A stretch of DNA of 64,000 bases from contig OY282558.1 in NCBI GenBank assembly GCA_958295665.1, positions 186,970,015-187,034,014 on the forward strand. Reading direction: 5' to 3'. Shown here piece by piece: positions 10,494-22,483 of the stretch. Source of the stretch: Tipula vernalis. Lineage: Eukaryota; Arthropoda; Insecta; Diptera; Tipulidae. Each line of letters starts with the position of its first letter. Positions within the stretch are counted from its first letter, which is position 1. Both the position numbers and the translations under genes were made by a program. The notes under the pieces were generated by a model. The model did no database searches, was not told the origin of the DNA, and saw only the letters and a list, made by a program, of their open reading frames with translations.

Positions 10494-10801
10494 GCCGCAT
10501 TTCTTGACGTTTGATTTGATCCGGATCAGATCATGTCTCATGAAACGACACAAAAATGCGTAAAACAAACAAACACCAAAATTCAATTTTTTTGTCTCGT
10601 TTCGTTTTGAATGCCTCTTCATACTCATACTATATTCATAATATTCCTTGTCTTTACAAAATATTGTTCAACTACAAAATATTGTTCAACTATTTTTAGA
10701 TCACCATTTGTGATCCAAAACGAATGTTGGATCAAATGTTGTTGTTGCTTCACATGTAAATTTTGATCTGATCCGGATGACTATGCGTCAAGAAATGCAG
10801 C
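10494..10801. mobile_element. MITE family 1, copy 2
   Basis: A 308-bp relative of the element at 660-962 in the same orientation, with the same ends (GCCGCATTTCTTGACG and CAAGAAATGCAGC) and the same internal GATCCGGATCAGATC motif. A short internal duplication (CAAAATATTGTTCAACTA, twice near 10660-10690) is private to this copy. Flanks are TA-rich and do not give an unambiguous target duplication. Confidence 0.8.
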
Positions 10802-10802
10802 T

Positions 10803-13800
10803 ATTATATACGTTGGATTCAAAACTCAATGAAGCGAACTAATTTTTTTTGTTGTTTTTTGGTTTCATTTTAGTAGGTATAAAGTCATAAATATTTTTTA
10901 ACTGAAGGAATCGTTACTTCGGGTAGTTAAAAGTAACGAGTTTTAAATAACGAATAGTTACTACCCGCACATCTCTACTGTTTAGTAGGTTTCATTACTC
11001 TACCTTCCGCCTAATTCCGGACAAAAATTGTTGTAGGTCGTGAAATAAATCATTTTATGCAAGGGGAGTTGCTCTTTGGAATTCAATTCGACTGGAAATT
11101 AAGAAGTTAGGATCGGCAAAATTATTTAAATCATAATTTTTGGAGTGGCGTAATTGATGGGCAATACGTAGATTTTGAATTTATTTTTATTAATATTTTT
11201 GTTATTGTTCATTTTTAATATTATTTCACCTCTTGTTATTCATTTTATTGTAAATGAGCTACTGCTCAAAATAGAATGTGTAAGCGTGAGGTGGAAATTG
11301 TTAAAAAAAATTTAAGAGGTTTTTATGCCTTCCTTTTAATACTAAATTATTTATAAAATACTACAAATTTAAATTTGAAAAATAAAGTTTTTAATTTCGA
11401 CAATTTACAGAGTAAAATAAATCCGACCGATTAACTTGAAAATCTTGCGATTGAAATTGTTGCCCATCTGTTGAGAAGCGAGTCGAAATAATTCCACCAC
11501 ATTTCTGGGACGGGTTTCTTTACGCTTTGGATACTAAGTACCAGTTGTAGACGTTGTGAGGTATCCTTTTTCGCCAATCATCGAACAACCAAAAATGTCT
11601 TAGAGAAATCGTTCCCCAAGAATCAATCACACCTACATTTTAAAGACTAGCATTACAGCTTAACAATAAAAATAAAACAAAAGCCCTGTTGTGTGAGCAC
11701 AGATCTGAAAAATACTCAGCAACATAAAATCTCTTCCTGAAAGCATTAATCATTTTTAACCTAAAATTAAAAATAAACACAAATGTAATTATTGTAATTA
11801 ATTTATAATTACCCATTAGCATTATATAAAGTTTATCCCTCCCTGAAATGAAAATAAATTATTAATAATTCTATATAATGTAATTTATAAAACTAAATAC
11901 TTATCTTTAAAAACTTTCTATCAAAATATTAATGTTTTGTCCACATAATTCAAGACGTCAAAACGTCAAACTTGTAGACGAATTCTAGTGTACTTTTTCT
12001 CAAATAACGAAAATATGTAACGAAAAATTATGATCACGCGCTACCTGGTTTTGAACTTTGTTACAAAAACGTCGAATATAATTCTTCGAACTTCGTCATG
12101 TCATCGCTCGTTAAATTTTCTTGCAATAGTTTTTTTTGTACAACAAATCATTATCGTTTTTGCATTGTATCGAGTTAGCCATATATTTATATACTATAAA
12201 TTCAAAATATAATTATATACTTCTTTATAATAAATAGTGAATTATTAAATTAAACAAAGTTAAAGCAATTTTTAAAGGTGCACCAATCAAGGTCACGGAA
12301 AAGTACTCTACAATATTTCCCGTACATCAATCTTCGGAATACGCATTCCAATTATATAAACCTTGCGAATTGATCGCTATTGGAATTTGCCCCAACAAGC
12401 CCTTAATTAACCAGTTGAGATTATACATACATATGTACAATGTTATATTATATGTACAATTAAAAAAAATGTTACATTTTTATTTATTGTAACTCTGACT
12501 ATTTTTTTTTTGCCCAGTAATATTTGCTGAAGTTTTCATAAACGTTATCTATACATTTTGCGCACAACTATACTGCAGTCCATAAAAATTCCAAGGTCGT
12601 AAGCATCCAACCAATAAACCAAACAATCCGACCACAAATTAAAGGCAAGCTCCCTGAAGTCTGAAATAATCTAAATGAAAATTATTTGTGAACCTTTTCT
12701 TTCCCACTAAACTATTTCATTACTGATTATTCAAAAAAAAAAGTTTAAATCAATTTTATGTTCAAGTCTTAAACGAAAAAGGATAAAAACCCATTATAAC
12801 TTTGTTTTACAGAAATTGGAGATTATCTAAAACATATAAAGTTGTAAAATAATTTAAAATGTAAATGTACATATATCTATACTCGTACAGATTTGGATAA
12901 CGATAATGACACTGAAATTAAATAAACGGACAGAATCTTCTATAACCAAAAAGGATTGAGACAAATCCATATATAGTACTCTATAGTGTTTTATTTTTAG
13001 GTTAATTTTAAAGTATCCTCATTACAATATATTAATAGTAATGTTATTCTCATTAAAATGTTTTTATGTTTTATAAATATGTAGATGTAAAAGTTAGCTT
13101 AACATAGAATACACTTCACAGTAAAAAAGGGTTAAACTTTACATATGTACCATCTTTATATGTATATGCAAATGTGCTTGTTTATAATTTAAAGCAGCTT
13201 TCATTATTTTAGTTTTTGTGTAATATTAACGGATATTAGTATTCCAAGAAATTATTGAAATTTTTAATTTGTATCGACACGCTATGCTATTTATGTATGT
13301 ATATGGTAATGAGCACTCGGCAGGAATAATTTTTCGTATACTTACCTCTAAAAATTAAAGCTGGAATAGAATTTTTTTTATTGACATTTTCCGTATCAAC
13401 CAGTTCACAGTATATTTAATTAAAGGGTAAAATTTAATCGCGTGCCACATAACGATGTATACCATAACCATGTGCGTTTATTTTCTAATTGACTAAACCA
13501 AACAAGAAACAAAAATCAAAAATCAAAAAAAAAAATAGAAGCAACATATTTTGGACAAAAATTTCATGTTTTATGATTTAATTATGTTTGTGTTTAATTT
13601 TCATTTTGACATGATACTCGTAACTATTGTATACGATTGAGAATAGTTACTCGCGTCAAAATTGTTTGGAATTTAAAGTTTTTCATTTTCACCTAAATAT
13701 TTAAACCAAAATGGCGAATACCTATTGTCTAAAGTTGCCCGTAATGGATAAAGAAAAAATTTCGTAATGAGGATGCAAAATACGTAATTTCTTGTGAACA

Positions 13801-14544
13801 AAATTCAAAACTTACCCACACAAAAATTGTTTTCTTTGTCAATTTATCTGTCACTCCAATCAGAGATTGAAATCTCCTTTACATCCGTATAGGTTTTTTG
13901 ATTCCACAATTCAGAATATTGCGCACCCTACCGTAAGACAATCCGGACAATTCAGGCCTTAGTAGAGAAAACACCTCTCGAGGGAAAAAGTTAAAATGAA
14001 GCTACTGACAAAATGACACTTCTCACTCAGAAAATTTTGCAATCCGGTGTTTTTATAATCCAAAATTGGAATTATTTACAACAATTCCGAAAGTGAAATT
14101 GTCAGCTAGCTTAGTTAAAAAATTGACCACTAGGTGGAGTCTGTGATGCTCCAGTCGCTAATAAAGACATTTATAAAACCTGACTAAAATGTCAAATAAA
14201 GCCCGACATTACCCTTTGCCTAAATGATATCCTATTGGCTATGTCCCGGTTAAACCAATTGAAATTTAATGTCTGACAAAGGCATTACAGACAGGCTATA
14301 TTAATGCCTGACTGAAAGGCTACTTTAAGCTCGACCCTTACCGAAAACATATTTTAAGGCCTGGCCGAGAGGGTATATTTCGAAGCGTTTTTTTAGTTTT
14401 CTATTTAACGTGATGCAAATAAGAGAGATAATATAACACAAATAAAAGGGATAACGTGATACAAATAAGAGAAATAAGCTCAGAAGAAAATGATCGAGAG
14501 AATGTATTAAAATGGTGACTGCGCTGTATTGTCACCCCAATTTC
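10803..14544. other. Long gene-free AT-rich region
   Basis: About 3.7 kb with only short chance ORFs. I found no transposase, RT or RNA motif. Loosely repeated AGGC-ctGaC words occur near 14190-14380, and GATACAAATAAGAG-like words repeat near 14410-14480. Nothing else can be called. Confidence 0.55.
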
Positions 14545-14614
14545 CATAGTCGTGTGTCATTTGAAGCTGCGTACATGGTACAATTCTGGTGAAAAAATGT
14601 ACACCACCAAGTTA
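14545..14614. repeat. Inverted-repeat arm left of the LTR element
   Basis: The segment containing GTACATGGTAC and ACACCACCAAGTT recurs as its complement at 22311-22382, immediately beyond the 3' LTR. Without the LTR element the two arms would lie about 150 bp apart, like a decayed MITE or hairpin into which the retrotransposon jumped. Confidence 0.65.
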
Positions 14615-14766
14615 ACTGTATGAGTTAAATTATATCCAATTAGAACAATAAAATTGACCAAGGTTACCAACATAACGTACCCAAAATGGTTCACGGAGGC
14701 CAAATTTAACCCGCAGGGTTACAAACCTAGCAACCATTTGGTTGCGTATTCAAATCATATATCAAC

Positions 14767-16097
14767 TGTAACGGAATTAATTTACAATTCCGTTACCAAT
14801 CCAAACCATAATTCTCAAAACGACAAATCGGCATACACTTCGAGGTAAAACCTCAAAACGATATCACAAATAATATCGGTTATTATCTCATTAAACGACC
14901 ATGCCGAGATTCCACATTCTTTCTGTGTTTACGTCACTCCAATTACTGTATATGCTCATACGGTAGTTGAATAAACGTAAATACAAAAATAATGTAACAC
15001 GATCCTTGTTTTTATGTAGATAAGAACAAATAATTTTCAAGGCAAAAGTGTAGCACGAGTAATGAACTTGGTTACTCGAAGCTACCGCTTAGTTTTGATG
15101 AATTTCATTTTTTTTTTTGTATTTTTTTTGTTGTTTTTGTACTTTGGTTTTTAACAAAAAAAAGGTACAACAACAAAAACCTATGAAAATTGCCACTATC
15201 GTCTTACCAATATATTTTGTTGTCATCGAAGTGCATAAATTTTGATGATGGCGATGTCACGTTGTCCATGTCACGTTGTTGGACATTTTTAATGCACTTT
15301 TATGACGAATCGACAAGAAAAATTGGTATAAATAATGTACATTTTTTTTTGAAGAGGTCAGTCTTTTTGTGGCACCAAAAGGGGTGTTGGGAAAGTAAAA
15401 GGTGAGTCTTTTTGTGGCACCAAAAGGGGTGTTGGGAAAGTAAAAGCCGTAAAAAAAATTGTTCAGTTGGAATAAAGTAGAATTTCAAAGTAATTTTGTG
15501 TTTTTTTGTATTTTTTTTTTTTGGCTGCTTTGTGGAGAACAACACTGGGTAAGTATTGGGTTCTTAAGAACCCGTTTAGACTGAAAGGAGCTTGGTTGGT
15601 TTGCCTCTATTGAGGCGGGAGCATCGTGTGCTTCGACGCCATAGGCGTTGCACTCCCTTTCCAAACCAGCCACCTCCGAACGGTCGCAATAAACTAATTA
15701 ACCAAAACTAGTCTCATACTAACCCGTGGGCTTGCTGCCCGAAATATTGCTGTTCCATTTATGTGTAGTTTAAGGTAGTCATGTTACCTTAAACAACACG
15801 ATAAACAACCGCGGGCGCGGACCTTATTCAGGGCATATGAACCACTAATTTGGGTCCTTTTACATTATTATATGTCCTAACCCCAATTCCCTTCCTTGAT
15901 GGCATGATGTCATCACTGTCCCTTTCCAAACAAATGATGCGGTAATCAAGATTACCACTGGTACACCCCAACCACCCACGACCAAGCTACCCCTACCAGA
16001 CTGAGCTGCAGGTAGCTAAGCCGCAGGGGATGTAGCCACCAGTGATAATAAATTCGAGAAGCGGGTTGCCTCAGCTAAGCTGAGGGAACTCGTTTCA
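14767..16097 (+). repeat. 5' LTR
   Basis: 1,331 bp, TGTAAC...TTTCA. It contains a head-to-tail duplication of a block of about 46 bp holding CTTTTTGTGGCACC and GGGGTGTTGGGAAAG (15360-15447), and a 14-bp unit TGTCCATGTCACGT in fewer copies than in the 3' LTR. Confidence 0.9.
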
Positions 16098-16099
16098 AG

Positions 16100-16115
16100 T
16101 GGCGCCCAAACAGGG
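16100..16115 (+). other. Primer-binding site for tRNA-Lys
   Basis: TGGCGCCCAAACAGGG lies two bases after the 5' LTR and is complementary to the 3' end expected for insect tRNA-Lys. Minus-strand DNA synthesis would start here. Confidence 0.85.
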
Positions 16116-16240
16116 GCCAAAATTGGCCCAACAAAGCTGGTAAAATTTACCAAGAAGTCTATTTGTTTGAAGTGGTGTTCTGCGACTGAATTTGTACAAT
16201 TGGACGGTGCTTGGGTAAGCACTGCATTGGTTCCTAGAAT

Positions 16241-16292
16241 GTGCATATCTCTTTCCTGCCGACGAGTTGAGCGGATGGTAAAAGAGATGCAC
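16241..16292 (+). ncRNA. Leader stem-loop 1 of the LTR element
   Basis: GTGCATATCTCTTT pairs with AAAGAGATGCAC, leaving a short loop. It is the first of three related hairpins in the RNA leader between the primer site and gag. It may serve packaging or dimerisation. This is structural inference only. Confidence 0.5.
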
Positions 16293-16456
16293 ATGTTCAG
16301 GCAACCTAATGCAGGAGCCCATATCCGGCCAAGTATGGTTAAGTTGCACATCACTAAAAACATAGTTTATATCAAGTTGTACGGTTTTCGATACCATGTA
16401 TAACTAATTCTATGGCATGAACTTAACCGTGAAGAATGGTATTGTCCCCCGAATTA

Positions 16457-16642
16457 ATGCGCATCATCTCTTTCCGTACCGGCGTATACCGGAGAGGTAT
16501 TAAGAGCTGCACATTTTCGGGTTAACTGACATGCCATTTGACATTGGGTGTTAGGGTGAAAGATGCGATCCCTGGCGTAATGTGCATCATCTCTTTCTGT
16601 ACCGGCGTAGACCGGAGAGGTATTAAGAGCTGCACATTCCCA
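16457..16642 (+). repeat. Leader tandem hairpin repeats 2 and 3
   Basis: Two copies, about 122 bp apart, of a block reading CATCATCTCTTTC, GTACCGGCGTA, ACCGGAGAGGTATTAAGAG and CTGCACATT. In each, GCATC-type and CTGCAC-type arms and ACCGG/CCGG arms can fold. They echo stem-loop 1 at 16241. Confidence 0.7.
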
Positions 16643-17466
16643 GTAAATTTGGAACATCTTTCCGCACCCGAGTTCATGCTGTGGAACTAACCTAACATCT
16701 AACCCACAGTTTAATTTGCACCGTTTATTACAGGCGGATGTAAAATCAATAATTTTAAAAATAAGGATTTCAAAGTCGCAGTGTATAGTTAGTTCTTGCG
16801 TAAATTCACTTCGTATTCTTTTAAAATTAATTTTCATCCTTCGGGATGGGGTTCGCAAGTCCTCCCATTGTTAGTTTTAGTCGCGTTCAGAGTATAATAT
16901 GTTTAGCTGTTCAATCCGGTTTTCTATCAGTGAACGGATATTGATGAGGTCTTGGACATAAGCTAAACATCATTATACTACACACTGTGGAAATCCTTGG
17001 TGGTAACCGGCGAGTTATCATCCCTAATAGACAGCCATAGCAGCTGATGTTAGAGTGTCTGTAAAAGCCTCATAAATATCAGTTGACTTACATGGTAATG
17101 TTTCGGTCACCCTCGCAGGTGAGCTCCTCTGAAGTCAGAGTAAGACTGCCAACTGCGGCTAAGGGGGCAAGAATTTTGCCATGGTCTATTGGGTACCATT
17201 TATGTTACCTGGTTTCAAGTTCACCATAGTAGCGAGGATCACCTTCATAGGTTAAGACGACCGCTGCGAGATTGGGAACAAGGAAACAGGTTCATCAAAA
17301 TTTTTTTTTAGTATTCAATTCCCTTTCCTTTCCTTATCTGATCCAAATTAGGGGGATTTATGTCTCAGGATAATGTTCCCGTGGTTGTTTTAACTCATAC
17401 AAAACAGATAAACAAACCAGTAGTTAGTTATTATTTTAATTCATCCATAGATAGTATATCAAGAAA

Positions 17467-18996
17467 ATGGACATAAGCTTTCTCGAACCAGACGAGCTCC
17501 TCATAGAGTTCGAGATAAGGGCATTAGGTGAGGAGGCGAAGCGTGAGGTAACACACGCATTAAAAGCCACGCTTACGCACAAGATGCAGCAAGAGCAGGC
17601 AGATACGTGCCTCAAACCGCAAGACGCCCATATAGCGGCTCGCAAACAGCCGCAGGCGGAAGCAACGGCCTGTTTGCGGAAAGTACAGGATATCTATCGG
17701 CAACTGTGCGAACAACTTGCCGCGGATCAACCCGAGGTCGAGATACACCTGGCTATAACCACCCGCCTCGAACACGTTCAAGGTCGAGTGTATCGAAGTT
17801 CACTCTCGCCGACATTCCATGCACAAACAACGGCTTGGTCTAAAGCATTTCGACAGCTCGTCGTAATAATTGCCCAGGTAAAAGGCAAGCAAATTACATC
17901 GAAAGCAGCGAGTGAGCAGTTGGAACGTTTGGTTTTTGGCCGTCCAAAGATTAGAGGCAAGATGAAGCGAGTTGAGGCTCTGGTAGTGGATACAGTAAGC
18001 TCAAACGAGAGTACGGAACATGAGATTGCATCCTGTCAAAAGGAGTTATGGCTGGTGCAGCAGTTCTGGTTAAAACAGATCAGGACAGGTGCTTCAGTGG
18101 ATGATGTATATTCAGATATTAGAGCCAGGTTAATGCACATCCATGGGACGTGGTACCGCTATAGCAATGTAACATGCCCAATATTACGAACACGGTTACA
18201 GCGCGTATATATAACGGTGCGCATGCTGCGCCAGATGAATATTGATTTATATAAAGACGTGAGTTCACCGAGCGATGTAGCTGCCAAACTATCCAGGCTG
18301 GTAATAATATGTGAAAAGCCAGCTGAACAGAAAGAAGATCAGGGAGATGGAGAGATAGAATCAAATGTAGCGGAAATTGGCGAAGTTGAACTTTTGAAAG
18401 AAACAGAGTTCAAGAAGGCAGAAGAAGTGCAAGAGGAAGATCATGTACAAACGGAGCTAGTGGTCAACCCCATTGAGATAAGTACATCACAGAGTGCCAA
18501 CGCAAATAATGTGTTGCAAGTGGATCATTCGGTACCCGAGCTATCAGGTGGCGCATGCTTCGCTGTAAACCAGAAACACTTTGCGTTGTGTAAGGTGGCT
18601 ACTAAGACCATTGGTAAGAACAGAGGCCAAATTAGGACCGTTTCCGATAAGCGCGTGTACAAATCTCGGCTGCGGCGCAGAGCAAGGGCGTGGGGCTGTT
18701 TGAAGAGGTTCCGCGGCGCCCGCATAGTTGAGCAATCTCAAATAAAGATTAAAAGGCAGAGGGATGACAGAGCGTGGGGCTGGTTAAGGAGACTAAGCTG
18801 CGCTCGCACGAAGGCTGAGACCCACGCGTTGATTGAATGGCTAATGATGCCATTACAAATACCAGTAAATCATCTATTAGGTGCTCTGGATTTGCGATTA
18901 GAGGATGAGGTGCTGGCCAGGTCGAATCGGCGACTGGTTTCAGCAAAAAAATTTTTTCGTGGTTACCATTTTACTTTTACAATACCTACCCACTAG
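17467..18996 (+). CDS. Gag-like protein of the LTR element
   Basis: 509 codons, uninterrupted, in a clearly less AT-rich stretch than its surroundings. The N-terminal 250 residues are predicted mostly helical with many Q, E and R residues. Residues about 290-330 are acidic (EKPAEQKEDQGDGEIE). Residues about 390-460 hold two arginine-rich blocks that repeat a pattern (RRRARAWGCLKRF, then DDRAWGWLRRL), which look suited to RNA binding. No CCHC knuckle is present; some gypsy-type Gags use a basic nucleocapsid instead. Position after the primer site and leader supports the Gag call. No protease frame follows. The start is the first ATG after the leader. I do not recognise the sequence directly. 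Confidence 0.65.
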   Translation: MDISFLEPDELLIEFEIRALGEEAKREVTHALKATLTHKMQQEQADTCLKPQDAHIAARKQPQAEATACLRKVQDIYRQLCEQLAADQPEVEIHLAITTRLEHVQGRVYRSSLSPTFHAQTTAWSKAFRQLVVIIAQVKGKQITSKAASEQLERLVFGRPKIRGKMKRVEALVVDTVSSNESTEHEIASCQKELWLVQQFWLKQIRTGASVDDVYSDIRARLMHIHGTWYRYSNVTCPILRTRLQRVYITVRMLRQMNIDLYKDVSSPSDVAAKLSRLVIICEKPAEQKEDQGDGEIESNVAEIGEVELLKETEFKKAEEVQEEDHVQTELVVNPIEISTSQSANANNVLQVDHSVPELSGGACFAVNQKHFALCKVATKTIGKNRGQIRTVSDKRVYKSRLRRRARAWGCLKRFRGARIVEQSQIKIKRQRDDRAWGWLRRLSCARTKAETHALIEWLMMPLQIPVNHLLGALDLRLEDEVLARSNRRLVSAKKFFRGYHFTFTIPTH

Positions 18997-20579
18997 TACT
19001 TAGGTGATGTAAAGGTAAAATGAAGGCTGGTATGTTTCTGGTTTATCGCCATACACCAAGAAACACCAGTACTTAGTATTAAGAGTTTATTAGTATTAGG
19101 AATTAGTTAAGTTTAGAGAGGGAGTCGAAGAAATAATAACATAACATAGGAAATAGAGTAGGGATACTAATGTAAATAATAAGTTAGGCAATAATGAATT
19201 AGGTTTTATTAACAAGAATTGGTTCACCATTGTTTTGTTTTGAAAATCAAGTAGGGATAATATCTGTGTGGTGCTATTTGGTAGATGGGTATCCGCAGAT
19301 TGAAGAAATACAAACCAAATCACTTCATGTGTACCTGCTAAGATGACAACCAACGTGGCCTGGAAGTAACAAGAGCAGAGACAACAGTATTACTTCCGGT
19401 TCCAAACAATGATAAGATCACGAACTAATCACGCCGAATTAGCTGTCATCGAACTCTAACCAACCTCTAACCATGATGTCCGAAGAAATACGACAGGCGA
19501 ACATCGATGTAAAGGTGAACACACAAGAACAAGACGAGAACTGTTAATTCCAATCCAGCTGAAGCAAACGCATTTTGAGCACAATTAATGGGTACTTCGA
19601 ATAAGGTTATAACTAGTTGACATCCTGCGGGCGAGACACACCTAGTAAATAAATACTTAAGTTTCGAATCAAAGATGCCATTGATGACAACAATACTCCA
19701 AGATGAAATGCTACAACCTACTTCAGATATAACACGAGTATATCTCAAAGAAAGATGGTATTATCAGATGAGGATAACCGAGGAGGTGCTAAACCGTTGT
19801 GGGGGAAATTTTACGACCAGCTGAGCAGTGGCGGATACACTTCATAAGAACGCAAAAGGATCTAGTTGAACACATAAGTAATATCTTTCAGCCAAACAAA
19901 AACTAGAGATCCGGAGCATCATTGGCAACAATATGTTACAACACCTCACTTTACCGGGAAGTGTGTGGTTGAACTTTGGACCACAGTAGTTTCTTTGGAA
20001 ATAAAGAATAAATACACCGGGGTATTAACCCCAGCACGTCACAGCAGCCTGGGTGATCATGTTGTTTTTCCGTTTTATCAATTTAATCTGAGAAATATGC
20101 CACACTGTCAATGAAACTAGAAGCCAACAACCTAGAGGTAGGAGTGCACAATATGGTCGAGACGGTCTGAAAACTACAGTCAACTGGTTGAATATTCACC
20201 ACATCCATGCAGTATGATTGATTCAGCGGTGTCATCATCTCAGTCGTGATCTTATTCGTTGCTTGGCGGAGGGGGTAAACAGCCGGTACAGTTGCTCTAC
20301 AATCTATCATCCAGAACCGACCAGCCAATTTCGTCATGATTCAGCGACCACAAAGATCTTGCCGTTTTAGGTGTAATATTCAAAACTTAGAAAAGAAAGG
20401 ACACAGTAAATGTAAAGTTGAATTTTACAAGACAAATATTTTTTTCATAATGAGTTGGTAGGGAATGAGGTTGACTCAATCCTCACACTTGTAAAATAGG
20501 TTTGACTCAACGCCACCCGTAAAATAAAAATTAGAAGGTCCATTAGATAGCATTAAGGTATAAGGGAAAGGTAATAAGA

Positions 20580-20612
<33 letters not shown>

Positions 20613-20964
20613 ATAAAAAAAAAAAAAAAAAAAAAAGGAAAACCTTCCCCTATTAGGATAGGCCCATAGTGTAAGACCGTAATAGTTTAGGTTGAAAATT
20701 GGAAGAAAAAAAAAACATAAAAAAAAAAGAGGGGTAAAAAAAAAATAAAAATAATAAAACAAGTCCCAATTTTCAACATTAGTCATGTAGGTTTAGTAAT
20801 TAAAGATATTCTTGTATAAAATACAGTTGCCCGGCTCTGAGACTAGTTCAGGGTGTGGGGCGTCCGCCACGTTGGACTACTTAAAGGCTGATCAACTCCA
20901 CCCGTCCTTCCCATCAATAAGGCATGAGATCCTTTTTATCTCAGGGTTTGGGTTTTCCCCACGC
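18997..20964. other. Internal region of the LTR element without pol
   Basis: About 2 kb with only short frames. I see no D-S/T-G protease, no YxDD RT box and no integrase motif on either strand. 20570-20760 is low-complexity A-rich DNA. The expected polypurine tract just before the 3' LTR is not evident; the sequence there is GGGTTTTCCCCACGC. Confidence 0.65.
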
Positions 20965-22309
20965 TGTAACAAAATTAATTTACAATTCCGTTACCAATCC
21001 AAACCATAATTCTCAAAACGACAAATCGGCATACACTTCGAGGTAAAACCTCAAAACGATATCACAAATAATATCGGTTATTATCTCATTAAACGACCAT
21101 GCCGAGATTCCACATTCTTTCTGTGTTTACGTCACTCCAATTACTGTATATGCTCATACGGTAGTTGAATAAACGTAAATACAAAAATAATGTAACACGA
21201 TCCTTGTTTTTATGTAGATAAGAACAAATAATTTTCAAGGCAAAAGTGTAGCACGAGTAATGAACTTGGTTACTCGAAGCTACCGCTTAGTTTTGATGAA
21301 TTTCATTTTTTTTTTGTATTTTTTTTGTTGTTTTTGTACTTTGGTTTTTAACAAAAAAAAAGGTACAACAACAAAAACCTATGAAAATTGCCACTATCGT
21401 CTTACCAATATATTTTGTTGTCATCGAAGTGCATAAATTTTGATGATGGCGATGTCACGTTGTCCATGTCACGTTGTCCATGTCACGTTGTTGGACATTT
21501 TTTATGCACTTTTATGACGAATCGACAAGAAAAATTGGTATAAATAATGTACATTTTTTTTTGAAGAGGTCAGTCTTTTTGTGGCACCAAAAGGGGTGTT
21601 GGGAAAGTAAAAGGTGAGTCTTTTTGTGGCACCAAAAGGGGTGTTGGGAAAGTAAAAGCCGTAAAAAAAAATTGTTCACTTGGAATAAAGTAGAATTTCA
21701 AAGTAATTTTGTGTTTTTTTGTATTTTTTTTTTTGGCTGCTTTGTGGAGAACAACACTGGGTAAGTATTGGGTTCTTAAGAACCCGTTTAGACTGAAAGG
21801 AGCTTGGTTGGTTTGCCTCTATTGAGGCGGGAGCATCGTGTGCTTCGACGCCATAGGCGTTGCACTCCCTTTCCAAACCAGCCACCTCCGAACGGTCGCA
21901 ATAAACTAATTAACCAAAACTAGTCTCATACTAACCCGTGGGCTTGCTGCCCGAAATATTGCTGTTCCATTTATGTGTAGTTTAAGGTAGTCATGTTACC
22001 TTAAACAACACGATAAACAACCGCGGGCGCGGACCTTATTCAGGGCATATGAACCACTAATTTGGGTCCTTTTACATTATTATATGTCCTAACCCCAATT
22101 CCCTTCCTTGATGGCATGATGTCATCACTGTCCCTTTCCAAACAAATGATGCGGTAATCAAGATTACCACTGGTACACCCCAACCACCCACGACCAAGCT
22201 ACCCCTACCAGACTGAGCTGCAGGTAGCTAAGCCGCAGGGGATGTAGCCACCAGTGATAATAAATTCGAGAAGCGGGTTGCCTCAGCTAAGCTGAGGGGA
22301 CTCGTTTCG
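20965..22309 (+). repeat. 3' LTR
   Basis: About 1,345 bp, nearly identical to the 5' LTR by eye. The main differences are one extra 14-bp TGTCCATGTCACGT unit near 21470 and single-base changes. Its last base is G where the 5' LTR has A. Confidence 0.9.
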
Positions 22310-22310
22310 C

Positions 22311-22382
22311 AACTTGGTGGTGTAGGTACATTTGTTGACCAGAAATGTACCATGTATATACCTTCAAGTGATATGACTGCAA
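22311..22382. repeat. Inverted-repeat arm right of the LTR element
   Basis: Complement of the arm at 14545-14614: AACTTGGTGGTGT, GTACATTT, AGAAATGTACCATG and CTTCAAGTGATATGAC. It starts inside the right CAAC duplication. Confidence 0.65.
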
Positions 22383-22483
22383 CTTGAAACATATTAGGCA
22401 AATTAGAAATAAAATCATTTTATAACAACAAATCTGTCAAAAACAACATTTTAAAATATATAAAATAAAATAATTGCGTGTTT

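Larger units (their letters stand above)
14767..22309 (+). mobile_element. LTR retrotransposon with tRNA-Lys primer site, gag only (Osvaldo/Ulysses-like)
   Basis: A 7.5-kb element with long direct LTRs (about 1.33 kb), both starting TGTAAC. The 5' LTR ends in TTTCA. The 4-bp duplication CAAC flanks it (14763-14766 and 22310-22313). The primer site at 16100 matches tRNA-Lys. A structured leader and one 509-codon gag-like frame follow. About 2 kb separate that frame from the 3' LTR, with no protease, RT or integrase and no clear polypurine tract. So it is a non-autonomous, internally deleted copy. Long LTRs plus tRNA-Lys priming recall Osvaldo and Ulysses of Drosophila; this naming is inference. 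The LTRs look nearly identical, so the insertion is probably young. Confidence 0.85.

Noticed and set aside
15300..15673. Short reverse-strand ORFs repeated at 21676-21885
   Set aside because: They lie in both LTRs and cross tandem units and A/T runs; no motif, no support as genes.
15940..16010. tRNA-like AGCTCAGTC-GGTAG word on the reverse strand inside the LTR
   Set aside because: No B box or acceptor stem; also in the other LTR; treated as chance.
17436..18946. Reverse-strand and alternative-frame ORFs over the gag-like gene
   Set aside because: All overlap the 509-codon frame, which is by far the longest and fits its position in the element.
20553..20786. 77-codon F/Y-rich reverse-strand ORF
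   Set aside because: Translation of an A-rich low-complexity tract.
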